A stretch of DNA of 19,920 nucleotides. Origin: DASUMP01 sp036277635. Its GTDB lineage: Bacteria; Actinomycetota; Acidimicrobiia; IMCC26256; PALSA-610. The stretch's first letter is position 1; every line of letters starts with the position of its first letter. Under the pieces are notes generated by a model. That model did not search any database. It was not told the origin of the DNA and saw only the letters and a list, made by a program, of their open reading frames with translations. Below are positions 7,637-13,709 of the stretch, one piece after another. The translations under genes and the position numbers were made by a program. The DNA lies in contig DASUMP010000075.1 of assembly GCA_036277635.1 (NCBI GenBank), forward strand, positions 1 to 19,920. The letters are read 5' to 3'.

Positions 7637-7650
7637 GGGACCAAGGTCCG
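7637..7650 (+). promoter_or_regulatory. DosR-box-like motif C, upstream of Cys-containing orphan
   Basis: GGGACCAAGGTCCG, an inverted repeat GGACC-AA-GGTCC. It matches the mycobacterial DosR core GGGACTWWAGTCCC except for a symmetric T-to-C/A-to-G change and the last base. It lies 83 bases before the ATG at 7733, and a GGGACC half site follows at 7655-7660, 18 bases further on. Confidence 0.5.
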
Positions 7651-7732
7651 GCGCGGGACCATCGATCGCCGGTGCCGCACCCCTCCGCTCGACCGCCACG
7701 ATCGGCGGACATCGACGAGACGGGGAGACGTC

Positions 7733-8350
7733 ATGGCCACGAAGCTGCACGTGCTGGTGCTCGAGAGCGAGCGCGGCGCGGCCGACGCCGCCGTCGAAGA
7801 GCTCGAGCACGCGGGGCACGCGGTCCACCGGTGCCACGAGGCCGGAGTCGCCGCGTTCCCGTGCAAGGGCCTCGACGGCGACGCGTGCCCGATGGACGGC
7901 GCGCCGATCGACGTCGCGCTCACCGTCCGGAGCCGCCCCCGCTCCCAGCCCGCGCCGCACGAAGACGGCGTGCGCTGCGCGCTGCAGCGCCACATCCCGC
8001 TCGTGGTCGCCGGCAGCAAGGTCCTGAACCCGTTCGAGCCGTGGGCCGCTGAGGTGCTCGACCGGACGTACAACGTCGTGGAGCCGTGCGAGCGCGCGGC
8101 CGCCGCACCGCTCGCGCGCCACAGCGACCGGGCCCATCGCGCGCTGCTCGCCGTACTCGCGCACCACGACATCCGGGGACTCTCGCCCCACGTCGACGTG
8201 TTCCGGCGCGCCGGCGCGCTCGAGGTGCGGGTGCACGGCGCGGCCGACATGGAGCACGGCGTCCGCGCGATGGCGTCGGTGCGCATCATCGGCGCCCTGC
8301 GTGAGCTCGACCACACCGCGACCGGCATCGACGTGTCGTTCGTCGAGTGA
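7733..8350 (+). CDS. Conserved-type hypothetical protein with N-terminal Cys cluster
   Basis: A 205-residue protein of unknown function. Residues 1-33 (KLHVLVLESERGAADAAVEELEHAGHAVHRC) resemble the first strand-helix-strand of a receiver or Rossmann-like domain. Next comes a Cys-spaced segment, C34-x9-C44-x7-C52, with HRCHEAGVAAFPCKG and DACPMDG, plus later Cys82 and Cys119. The middle holds IPLVVAGSKVLNPFEPWA. The last 60 residues (ALEVRVHGAADMEHGVRAMASVRIIGALRELD) form a beta-alpha-beta unit. No membrane segment is present. The start is ATG 7733 with GGGGAG upstream. The Cys cluster could bind metal or an Fe-S cluster, or act as a thiol switch, which would suit a hypoxia or redox island, but this is inference. 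It has its own 137-base leader with a DosR-box-like site. Confidence 0.75.
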   Translation: MATKLHVLVLESERGAADAAVEELEHAGHAVHRCHEAGVAAFPCKGLDGDACPMDGAPIDVALTVRSRPRSQPAPHEDGVRCALQRHIPLVVAGSKVLNPFEPWAAEVLDRTYNVVEPCERAAAAPLARHSDRAHRALLAVLAHHDIRGLSPHVDVFRRAGALEVRVHGAADMEHGVRAMASVRIIGALRELDHTATGIDVSFVE

Positions 8351-8365
8351 CGCCCGAGGCACGCT

Positions 8366-8382
8366 CGCCGGGGTCGCCGGCG
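8366..8382. terminator. Possible bidirectional hairpin between convergent genes
   Basis: A 6-bp perfect stem CGCCGG/CCGGCG with a 5-base loop lies in the 36-base gap between the convergent genes ending at 8350 and 8387. There is no U-tract, and in such GC-rich DNA a stem of this size is not strong evidence. Confidence 0.3.
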
Positions 8383-8386
8383 GCGA

Positions 8387-8671
8387 TCAGCTGCTGGTGA
8401 TCGAGGCGATCCCCCAGATCATCACGACCAGTCCGATCAGCAGATACGTGACGGTGCGCGCCAGCGGCGCTTGCGGCAGGTCGGCGGGCGTCTCGTCGGA
8501 GGCCGTCCGGTTCGGCCGCACCGGGCTGCCCGGACGCACCCGCGCGACCGTGCGTTCAGCGGCTCGGCGGGCGTCGGAACGGCGGCGCACGAGGGCGTAA
8601 GCGTTCGCGACGAACAGGGCCGCGCCCAGGGCCGTGACCAGCTCGCGCATCACCTGGTCGTAGAAGCTCAT
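8387..8671 (-). CDS. Small two-helix membrane protein, unknown function
   Basis: A 94-residue protein. An N-terminal hydrophobic segment (ELVTALGAALFVANAYALV, residues about 10-28) is followed by a basic loop (RRRSDARRAAERTVARVR) and a Pro-rich stretch. A second hydrophobic helix (TVTYLLIGLVVMIWGIASI) lies close to the C-terminus. The basic loop predicts a cytoplasmic linker with both termini outside. The start is ATG 8671; no convincing Shine-Dalgarno is seen. It lies 16 bases downstream of the gene ending at 8688 on the same strand, so both are likely in one transcript. No family was recognised. Confidence 0.7.
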   Translation of the reverse strand: MSFYDQVMRELVTALGAALFVANAYALVRRRSDARRAAERTVARVRPGSPVRPNRTASDETPADLPQAPLARTVTYLLIGLVVMIWGIASITSS

Positions 8672-8687
8672 CGCCCGGGCAGGGTAG

Positions 8688-9380
8688 TCACGACGCCGCC
8701 GCTTCCTCCGAGACGGCGCCGAACCGGTCGAGGAGCGCCGCGAGGTCGTCGGCGTCGACGTCGCGACGCACCGACCGCGCGACCCGACGGTCGTCGACGC
8801 TGCTCGTCGCGACGCGGTCCGCGAGCGGGATGCCGTCGGCGGCGAAGCAGCGCTCGGCGACGAGGCCGAGATCGGGGAGCACGCCGGCGACAGCCACGAG
8901 CTCGAAGCACCGGGCCGGCTCACCCGCGATCCGGCGCGCCGGCGCAGGGCGCACCGCGTAGATCCCGCGAACGAGCGCGGCGTCGTAGACCTGCGCGGAC
9001 GTGAGCGCGTCGGGATCGCGCGGCTCGGGGAGACACTGGGCGCCCTCGTCGGTCATCGTGCAGCGCGTCCGGTCCGCTCCGATGTCGATCGTGGCCGTGG
9101 ACGCGCCGACGACGACGCGACGCGGCGGGACCTGCGCCTCGGTCACGGGTTCGGCGCGCGACGAACCGTCGGGCAACGTGCGCGTCGTCGAGAACTCCAC
9201 GAGGTACCGCGCCTGTTCGGACGCGCCGATCAGGGCGACGAGATCGGCCTGCGCCGCAGGGTCGTTGGCGAACGCGAGATCGATCGGGGGAGACTCGACG
9301 ATCACCGCGGTGACGAGGAGCGCGACGGAGGCGAGCGTCGCCACCGCGACACCGACGACTCGGTCGCGCGGCCGGGGCAC
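8688..9380 (-). CDS. Putative membrane-anchored/exported protein, unknown function
   Basis: A 230-residue protein opening with a basic n-region (MPRPRDR) and a hydrophobic helix (VVGVAVATLASVALLVTAVIV), so it is exported or tail-out anchored. There is no lipobox. The exported part holds four cysteines in two pairs (RCTMTDEGAQC, and RCFELV with RCFAADG) that could make disulfides. It contains regular beta-type stretches such as ARYLVEFSTTRTLPDGSS and RRVVVGASTATIDIG, resembling lipoprotein/LolA-like carrier folds only loosely. The GTG start at 9380 sits 66 bases from the divergent nucS start. I cannot name the family. Confidence 0.75.
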   Translation of the reverse strand: MPRPRDRVVGVAVATLASVALLVTAVIVESPPIDLAFANDPAAQADLVALIGASEQARYLVEFSTTRTLPDGSSRAEPVTEAQVPPRRVVVGASTATIDIGADRTRCTMTDEGAQCLPEPRDPDALTSAQVYDAALVRGIYAVRPAPARRIAGEPARCFELVAVAGVLPDLGLVAERCFAADGIPLADRVATSSVDDRRVARSVRRDVDADDLAALLDRFGAVSEEAAAS

Positions 9381-9446
9381 GCGGCGAGGCTAGCGGCGGC
9401 TCGCGAGCCCGGCGCTCTCCGCGCGCCATCTGGAAGACTCGACGCG

Positions 9447-10103
9447 ATGCGCCTGCTCGTCGCGCACTGCTCGGTCGAATACCAGGGACGTCTCGGCGCC
9501 CGCCTGGCCCCCGCGACGCGACTCGTGCTGTGGAAGGCCGACGGATCGATCGCGGTCCACTCCGACAGCAAGGCCTACAAGCCGCTCAACTGGATGAACC
9601 CGCCGTGCACGATCACCGAGGCCGACGGCGTGATCACGGCTCGCACCCCGAAGGGCGAGGTGTTGCGCATCGAGCTGCACGACGTGATCGTCGACACGAC
9701 CGTCGTGCTCGGCGACGACCCCGGCCTCGAGAAGGACGGCGTGGAGGCCGAGCTCCAGGCGCTGATCGCGGCCCGCGTCGCGGCGTTGCGCGACGACCTC
9801 GAGCTCATCACCCGGGAGTACCCGACCGACATCGGACCGGTCGATCTGTTGTGCCGCGCCGCCGACGGCGGCACCGTGGTCGTCGAAGTGAAGCGCGTCG
9901 GCGAGATCGCCGGCGTCGAACAGCTCCTGCGCTACCAGGAGCGGCTCGATCTCGACTCGCGCTTCGCTCCGACGGTCGGGATGTTCGTGGCCGAGCGCAT
10001 CAAGCCTCAGGCACGCGTGTTCGCCGAGAGCCGAGGCATCACGTGCGTCGAGATCGATCTCGCCGAGCTGCGCGGCGGCGTCGACCACATGAAGCTGTTC
10101 TGA
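9447..10103 (+). CDS. nucS: Mismatch-specific endonuclease NucS (EndoMS)
   Basis: A 218-residue NucS/EndoMS. The family makes double-strand cuts at G-T, G-G and T-T mismatches, forming the non-canonical mismatch repair of Actinobacteria and some archaea that lack MutS-MutL. Seen: an N-terminal ssDNA-binding barrel (RLVLWKADGSIAVHSD, YKPLNWMNPP), a linker with GVEAELQALIAARVAALRDDLEL, then the RecB-like nuclease domain. The nuclease carries Asp133 (IGPVDLLCR), Glu147-x-Lys149 (VVVEVKRVG) and Gln159 (EQLLRYQERL). The C-terminus ends HMKLF, a short hydrophobic tail like those that bind the beta-clamp in this family. The start is ATG 9447. It is convergent with dnaB (36 bases apart). All catalytic residues are present, so it should be active. 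Confidence 0.97.
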   Translation: MRLLVAHCSVEYQGRLGARLAPATRLVLWKADGSIAVHSDSKAYKPLNWMNPPCTITEADGVITARTPKGEVLRIELHDVIVDTTVVLGDDPGLEKDGVEAELQALIAARVAALRDDLELITREYPTDIGPVDLLCRAADGGTVVVEVKRVGEIAGVEQLLRYQERLDLDSRFAPTVGMFVAERIKPQARVFAESRGITCVEIDLAELRGGVDHMKLF

Positions 10104-10139
10104 GCCGCCCGCGCCGCTCGCCGCGCGCCGCGGTGCGCG

Positions 10140-11498
10140 TCACTCCCGCACGAGGTTGTGGAACTTCGTGTACTTGTCGAGGAAGGCGAGCCGGGTGACG
10201 CCGGTCGGGCCGTTGCGGTGCTTGGCGACGATGATCTCCGCCATGCCGCGCTGATCGGACTCCGGGTTGTAGTACTCGTCGCGGTAGATGAACATCACGA
10301 CGTCGGCGTCTTGTTCGATCGACCCCGACTCACGCAGGTCGGCGAGCATCGGCCGCTTGTCCTGGCGGTACTCGAGCTGACGGTTCAGCTGCGAGAGGCA
10401 CACCACCGGCGTCTCGAGCTCGCGGGCGAGGATCTTCAGCCCGCGCGACATCTCGGACACCTCGACCTGACGGTTCTCGTTCTTGCCCGGCGACGACATG
10501 AGCTGCAGGTAGTCGACGACGATCACGCCGAGCTCGCCGTAGCGCGCCTTCGTGCGCCGCGCCTTGGCGCGCATCTCCATCACGGTGCAGTGCGGGTTGT
10601 CGTCGATGAAGAACGGTGCCTCGGCGAGGCGGCCCACCGCTTGGTTGAGGCGCGGCCACTCGGCTTCGCTCAGGCGGCCGGTCGCGAGCTTGCGCGAGTC
10701 GATGTGGGCTTCGGACGCGAGCAAGCGCTTCGTCAGCTCGAGGTGACCCATCTCCATGGAGAAGAACAGCACCGGCTTGCGGGCGGTGAGGGCGACGTTG
10801 ACCGCAGCACCGAGCGCGAACGACGTCTTCCCCTGCCCCGGACGCGCCGCGACGATGTTCAGGCTCGACGGTTGGAGACCGAGCAGGATGTCGTCGAGCT
10901 CGCTGAAGCCGGTGGGCACGCCGGTGAGGTGCGAGTCGCGGTCGTAGAGGTGCGCGAGCTGGTCCATCGTCTGCTCGAGCGCGGGGTACAGCTGCACGAG
11001 CGAGTCGGTGACGCGGCGTTCGGCGACTTCGAACACGAGCGCTTCGGCGCGGTCGAGCGTGTCGTCGACGTCGTCGTGGGCGGTGTAGCCCATCTCCGCG
11101 ATGTCGCCCGCCACCATGATCAGCCGACGCAGGAGAGCGAGCTCGCCGACGATCTGCGCGTAGTGACCGGCGTTCGCCGACGCCGGCGTCGAGGCCTGGA
11201 TGCGCAGGAGCGTGGCGCGTCCGCCGAGTGCGTCGAGGGAACCGGCGCGCCGCAGCTCTTCGGCGACGCTCACGGGGTCGACGGGCTCTCCCCGGCTGTG
11301 GAGCCCGTAGCACGCCTCGTAGATCTGTCCGTGGGCGGGCTTGTAGAAGTCGCGGGCCTCGATGCGGGCTTCGACCGCCTCGGTGATCGCCTCGCGCGAC
11401 AGCATCATCGCCCCGAGCAGCGACTCCTCGGCCTCGAGGTTGTGCGGTGGGATCCGCCCCCCGGCGGATCGGCGCGCCTCGTCGATCGAATGAACCAC
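10140..11498 (-). CDS. dnaB: Replicative DNA helicase DnaB
   Basis: A 452-residue hexameric replicative helicase that unwinds DNA ahead of the fork. The N-terminal domain begins IPPHNLEAEESLLGAMML and runs to about residue 150. The RecA-like domain follows, with Walker A ARPGQGKTS (218-226, Lys224), catalytic Glu249 in FFSMEMGH, Walker B VIVVDYLQLM (Asp329), LSQLNRQLEYR and the KHRNGPTG finger (Lys426, Arg428). No intein interrupts it, although many actinobacterial dnaB genes carry one at Walker A or the C-terminal motif. I chose GTG 11498 (MVHSIDEARRS), which gives the normal N-terminal length. The frame stays open to 11648 but without homology. It is separated from rplI by 262 bases with DnaA-box-like repeats, so it may have its own promoter. 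Confidence 0.98.
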   Translation of the reverse strand: MVHSIDEARRSAGGRIPPHNLEAEESLLGAMMLSREAITEAVEARIEARDFYKPAHGQIYEACYGLHSRGEPVDPVSVAEELRRAGSLDALGGRATLLRIQASTPASANAGHYAQIVGELALLRRLIMVAGDIAEMGYTAHDDVDDTLDRAEALVFEVAERRVTDSLVQLYPALEQTMDQLAHLYDRDSHLTGVPTGFSELDDILLGLQPSSLNIVAARPGQGKTSFALGAAVNVALTARKPVLFFSMEMGHLELTKRLLASEAHIDSRKLATGRLSEAEWPRLNQAVGRLAEAPFFIDDNPHCTVMEMRAKARRTKARYGELGVIVVDYLQLMSSPGKNENRQVEVSEMSRGLKILARELETPVVCLSQLNRQLEYRQDKRPMLADLRESGSIEQDADVVMFIYRDEYYNPESDQRGMAEIIVAKHRNGPTGVTRLAFLDKYTKFHNLVRE

Positions 11499-11549
11499 TG
11501 GACCCCCGTGCTCCGCTCCACCCGGCTCGGCACTCTCGCACCGTGCGCC

Positions 11550-11624
11550 TGTGGACCGATAGATCCGAAACCCTGTGTCTTTGCTGTGGATGACGTGCCG
11601 TGTCGTCCACAAGTGTGTGGACAG
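11550..11624. promoter_or_regulatory. Cluster of four DnaA-box-like sequences upstream of dnaB
   Basis: Within 75 bases there are TGTGGACCG (11550-11558), TGTGGATGA (11585-11593), TCGTCCACA (11603-11611, opposite orientation) and TGTGGACAG (11616-11624). Against the actinobacterial DnaA box TTGTCCACA (reverse TGTGGACAA, with the TGTGGATAA variant) they match 7/9, 8/9, 8/9 and 8/9. The last two form a perfect inverted repeat GTCCACA-4-TGTGGAC (11605-11622). The cluster begins 52 bases upstream of the dnaB start. DnaA binding is inference. Confidence 0.45.
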
Positions 11625-11640
11625 GGTGAGACAGTCATCC

Positions 11641-11654
11641 GCCACCACGGTGGC
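11641..11654. repeat. Short inverted repeat in rplI-dnaB gap
   Basis: GCCACC-AC-GGTGGC, a 6-bp perfect inverted repeat about 107 bases beyond the rplI stop. It could be a weak terminator or operator; nothing else in 11655-11760 stands out except CG-rich DNA. Confidence 0.25.
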
Positions 11655-11760
11655 CGGACGCGGCGCCGCGCGCGCGGATGGCGCGCATCGGGACGGGCGC
11701 GCCGCACCCCGGACGGGCGGCGTTCGTGATCCGGGCCGAGCGAACCGGCGGGTCGGGTCG

Positions 11761-12207
11761 TCAGCTGGCGACGACTTGGACCCGCAGCGTGGCTGACACC
11801 TCGGTGTGCAGCTTCACGGGCACTTCCGCGGGACCCACCGACTTGATGGGCTCGGCGAGCTCGATGCGACGCCGGTCGAGCTCGACACCGAACTGCGCGA
11901 GCGCGGCGTCGGCGAGGTCGGAGGCGGTGACCGACCCGAACAGCCGACCGCCGTCGCCGGCGCGCACCCGCACCTCGAGCGTCATGGTGGTCAGACGCTG
12001 CGCGAGCTCTTCGGCGCCCTGACGGTCGCGAGCGAGCTTCGCGGCCCGGTTGCGCCGCATCGCCTCCGCCTGGGTGATGATCCCGGGCGTCGCCTTGATC
12101 GCGAGACCGCGGGGCACGAGGTAGTTGCGGGCGTAGCCGTCGGCGACGTCGACGAGGTCGCCCTTCAGGCCGAGGTGCTCGACATCGGCGCGCAGCACGA
12201 TGCGCAT
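11761..12207 (-). CDS. rplI: 50S ribosomal protein bL9
   Basis: A 148-residue bL9, the usual length. It binds 23S rRNA near the base of the L1 stalk and helps keep reading frame. The N-terminal domain shows MRIVLRADVEHLGLKGDLVDVADGYARNYLVPRGLA, the family signature with the G-D-x-V-x-V-x-x-G-Y-A-R-N-Y-L-x-P core. A long central helix (AEAMRRNRAAKLARDRQGAEELAQRL) leads to the C-terminal RNA-binding domain (GRLFGSVTASDLADAL-like). The start is ATG 12207, overlapping the rpsR stop by one base (TGATG), with AGGAGG four bases ahead inside the rpsR end. A GTG one codon earlier (12210) is less likely. It is in operon with rpsF-ssb-rpsR. Confidence 0.98.
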   Translation of the reverse strand: MRIVLRADVEHLGLKGDLVDVADGYARNYLVPRGLAIKATPGIITQAEAMRRNRAAKLARDRQGAEELAQRLTTMTLEVRVRAGDGGRLFGSVTASDLADAALAQFGVELDRRRIELAEPIKSVGPAEVPVKLHTEVSATLRVQVVAS

Positions 12208-12707
12208 CACGCCTCCTCGACGTCGGTCCCGGCACCGTCGCCCGCCGCGACCACCGCGTCGACGACCTCGACCGTGGCGTCGTCGGTGATCTCGGGCGCC
12301 GGGGCCTCCATCACGTCGCCGATCTCGGGCGAGGTCGGCGACACTGCGGCGTTCACCGCGTCTTCGGCGAGCGAACCGCCGCGGTCGCCGCGATCACCCC
12401 GATCGCCGCGGTCGCGGCGACCCTTGCTGCGCTGGGTGACCTGACGCACCGCGTACGGCAGCAGCGCCATCTCACGCGCGACGCGGATGGCACGCGCGAC
12501 GGCCACCTGCTGTTGCTGCGAGTTCCCCGTGACGCGCCGCGCCCGGATCTTCGCCCGCTCCGACATGAAGCGGCGCAGCAGGTTGACGTCCTTGTAGTCG
12601 ATCCACTCGACGCTCTCCGACGTGAGGATCGACGTCTTCTTCTTGATCGGACGGCGCTTGTCGGCGCCGCCGCGCTTGCCCGTCTCGCGACTGTTCCCGC
12701 GTGCCAT
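12207..12707 (-). CDS. rpsR: 30S ribosomal protein bS18 with long acidic C-terminal extension
   Basis: A 166-residue protein. Residues about 18-93 are a normal bS18 core (KRRPIKKKTSILTS, IDYKDVNLLRRFMSERAKIRARRVTGNSQQQQ, AIRVAREMALLPYAVRQ), which binds bS6 and 16S rRNA in the platform. bS18 normally ends near here (75-90 residues). This one continues for about 73 residues: a basic RD/RGD repeat (KGRRDRGDRGDRGDRGG, 96-111), then a 55-residue tail with 14 Asp/Glu and no Lys or Arg. The start is ATG 12707, preceded by GGGAGCGAG, and it follows the ssb stop by 8 bases. The stop overlaps the rplI start. A CXXC zinc-binding variant is absent. The extension is in the same frame and shares the operon's codon use, so it looks genuine. 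Confidence 0.95.
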   Translation of the reverse strand: MARGNSRETGKRGGADKRRPIKKKTSILTSESVEWIDYKDVNLLRRFMSERAKIRARRVTGNSQQQQVAVARAIRVAREMALLPYAVRQVTQRSKGRRDRGDRGDRGDRGGSLAEDAVNAAVSPTSPEIGDVMEAPAPEITDDATVEVVDAVVAAGDGAGTDVEEA

Positions 12708-12715
12708 CTCGCTCC

Positions 12716-13183
12716 CTAGAAGGGTTCTTCGCCGAAGTCGTCGTAGCCCGATCCGCCCGACGCACCCGCGGCGCTCGCCGCGGCCGGTGCCGGCGCGCGA
12801 TCGCCGCCCGCTCCCTGCCGCTCGATCTTGTGGACCTCGGCCGTCGCGAACCGCAGGCTCGGGCCGATCTCGTCGGCGACGATCTCGACCACGTTGCGCT
12901 TCTCGCCGCCGTCGGTCTCCCACGAGCGCTGCTCGAGGCGACCGGTCACCACGACACGCGCGCCCTTGGTGAGCGACGTGCCGACGTTCTCTGCCATCTC
13001 ACGCCAGCACACGACGTTGAAGAAGGAGGTCTGCTCCTCCCACTCGTTGGTCTGCTGGTTGCGCCAGGAGCGGTTGACGGCGATGCCGAAGCTCGCCTTC
13101 GCGACCCCGCTCGGCGTGTAGCGCATCTCGGGGTCGCGGGTGATGTTCCCGACGACCGTGACGGCGTTCAGGTTGGTGGCCAT
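12716..13183 (-). CDS. ssb: Single-stranded DNA-binding protein
   Basis: A 155-residue SSB, the usual length for actinobacterial essential SSB. The OB fold runs through residues 1-115 (NAVTVVGNITRDPEMRYTPSGVAKASFGIAVNRSW, FFNVVCWREMAENV, GARVVVTGRLEQRSWE, VVEIVADEIGPSLRFA). A Gly/Ala/Pro-rich linker (GAGGDRAPAPAAASAAGAS) leads to the acidic tip DDFGEEPF that docks replication and repair partners. The start is ATG 13183; GAGAGGAACCC lies upstream. It sits between rpsF and rpsR in the universally common order, 13 bases from rpsF, so it is cotranscribed with them. It supplies the protein needed with DnaB from the same neighbourhood. Confidence 0.98.
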   Translation of the reverse strand: MATNLNAVTVVGNITRDPEMRYTPSGVAKASFGIAVNRSWRNQQTNEWEEQTSFFNVVCWREMAENVGTSLTKGARVVVTGRLEQRSWETDGGEKRNVVEIVADEIGPSLRFATAEVHKIERQGAGGDRAPAPAAASAAGASGGSGYDDFGEEPF

Positions 13184-13196
13184 GGTGGGTTCCTCT

Positions 13197-13529
13197 CTAC
13201 GAATCCGCCGTGGTGCCGGCGACCTTCGGAGGTCCGTAGACCTTCTCGGGGATGCGCAGCACCTTGGAACGGATGACCTCGTCGGCGAGGGAGAGGACCC
13301 GACCCAGCTCGTGCATCGCCGCCGGCTCCGCCCGTGCCTGCAGGACCACGTAGTAGCCCTCGGTGCGGTGCTTGAGCTCGTAGGCGAAGCGACGCTTGCC
13401 CCAGAAGTCGACGTGGCCGCGCTCGGCCCCGTTCGCTTCGAGCAGCTGGACCCAACGTTCGACGTTCGACCGGACCGTCTCCTCGTCCAGGTCCGCGTCG
13501 AGGATGATCATGACCTCGTACGGCCGCAA
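13197..13529 (-). CDS. rpsF: 30S ribosomal protein bS6
   Basis: A 110-residue bS6, which pairs with bS18 in the platform of the small subunit. Seen: MRPYEVMIILDADLDEETVRSNVERW, the family opening, then GHVDFWGKRRFAYELKHRTEGYYVVLQARAEPAAMHELGRVL and SKVLRIPEKV. There is no long glutamate tail of the E. coli type. The start is TTG at 13529, with AGGAGG 8 bases ahead; no ATG or GTG gives a better fit. It is first in the rpsF-ssb-rpsR-rplI operon. A hairpin sits directly upstream of its ribosome binding site. Confidence 0.97.
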   Translation of the reverse strand: MRPYEVMIILDADLDEETVRSNVERWVQLLEANGAERGHVDFWGKRRFAYELKHRTEGYYVVLQARAEPAAMHELGRVLSLADEVIRSKVLRIPEKVYGPPKVAGTTADS

Positions 13530-13548
13530 GGCTCGTACCTCCTGTGGA

Positions 13549-13566
13549 CCGCAGGCGGTCCTGCGG
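13549..13566 (-). promoter_or_regulatory. Leader hairpin upstream of rpsF (candidate S6:S18 autoregulatory element)
   Basis: On the minus strand CCGCAGG-ACCG-CCTGCGG forms a perfect 7-bp stem with an ACCG loop, 8 bases before the AGGAGG of rpsF. Many bacteria have an S6:S18-binding mRNA structure here that displays an unpaired CCG. The position and the unpaired CCG fit, but the full consensus (second stem, bulge) was not established. Confidence 0.35.
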
Positions 13567-13709
13567 GCTCCCGAAGGAGCAGGAACTCGGTTGGCGGGCG
13601 GCGAGGGCGCGCTCCCAAGCGTTGCGCGACCCGGCCGACCGGAGGGAGGAGGCTATCAGACCACCCCGACGGGCCTATCGGTCGCGACCCTATCGGGAGG
13701 GTGCGACAC

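Noticed and set aside
10122..10139. Hairpin CGCGC/GCGCG between nucS and dnaB as a terminator
   Set aside because: Only five pairs in a run of CG dinucleotides; not distinguishable from background.
10140..11498. Intein in DnaB
   Set aside because: Walker A and the downstream motifs are continuous and the protein has normal length (452 residues).
11499..11648. Longer DnaB N-terminus from an upstream start
   Set aside because: The extra 50 residues match no DnaB feature and would cover the DnaA-box-like cluster; GTG 11498 gives the normal length.
10158..11729. A 523-residue open frame antisense to dnaB
   Set aside because: No recognisable domain, composition typical of a shadow frame; dnaB is certain on the other strand.
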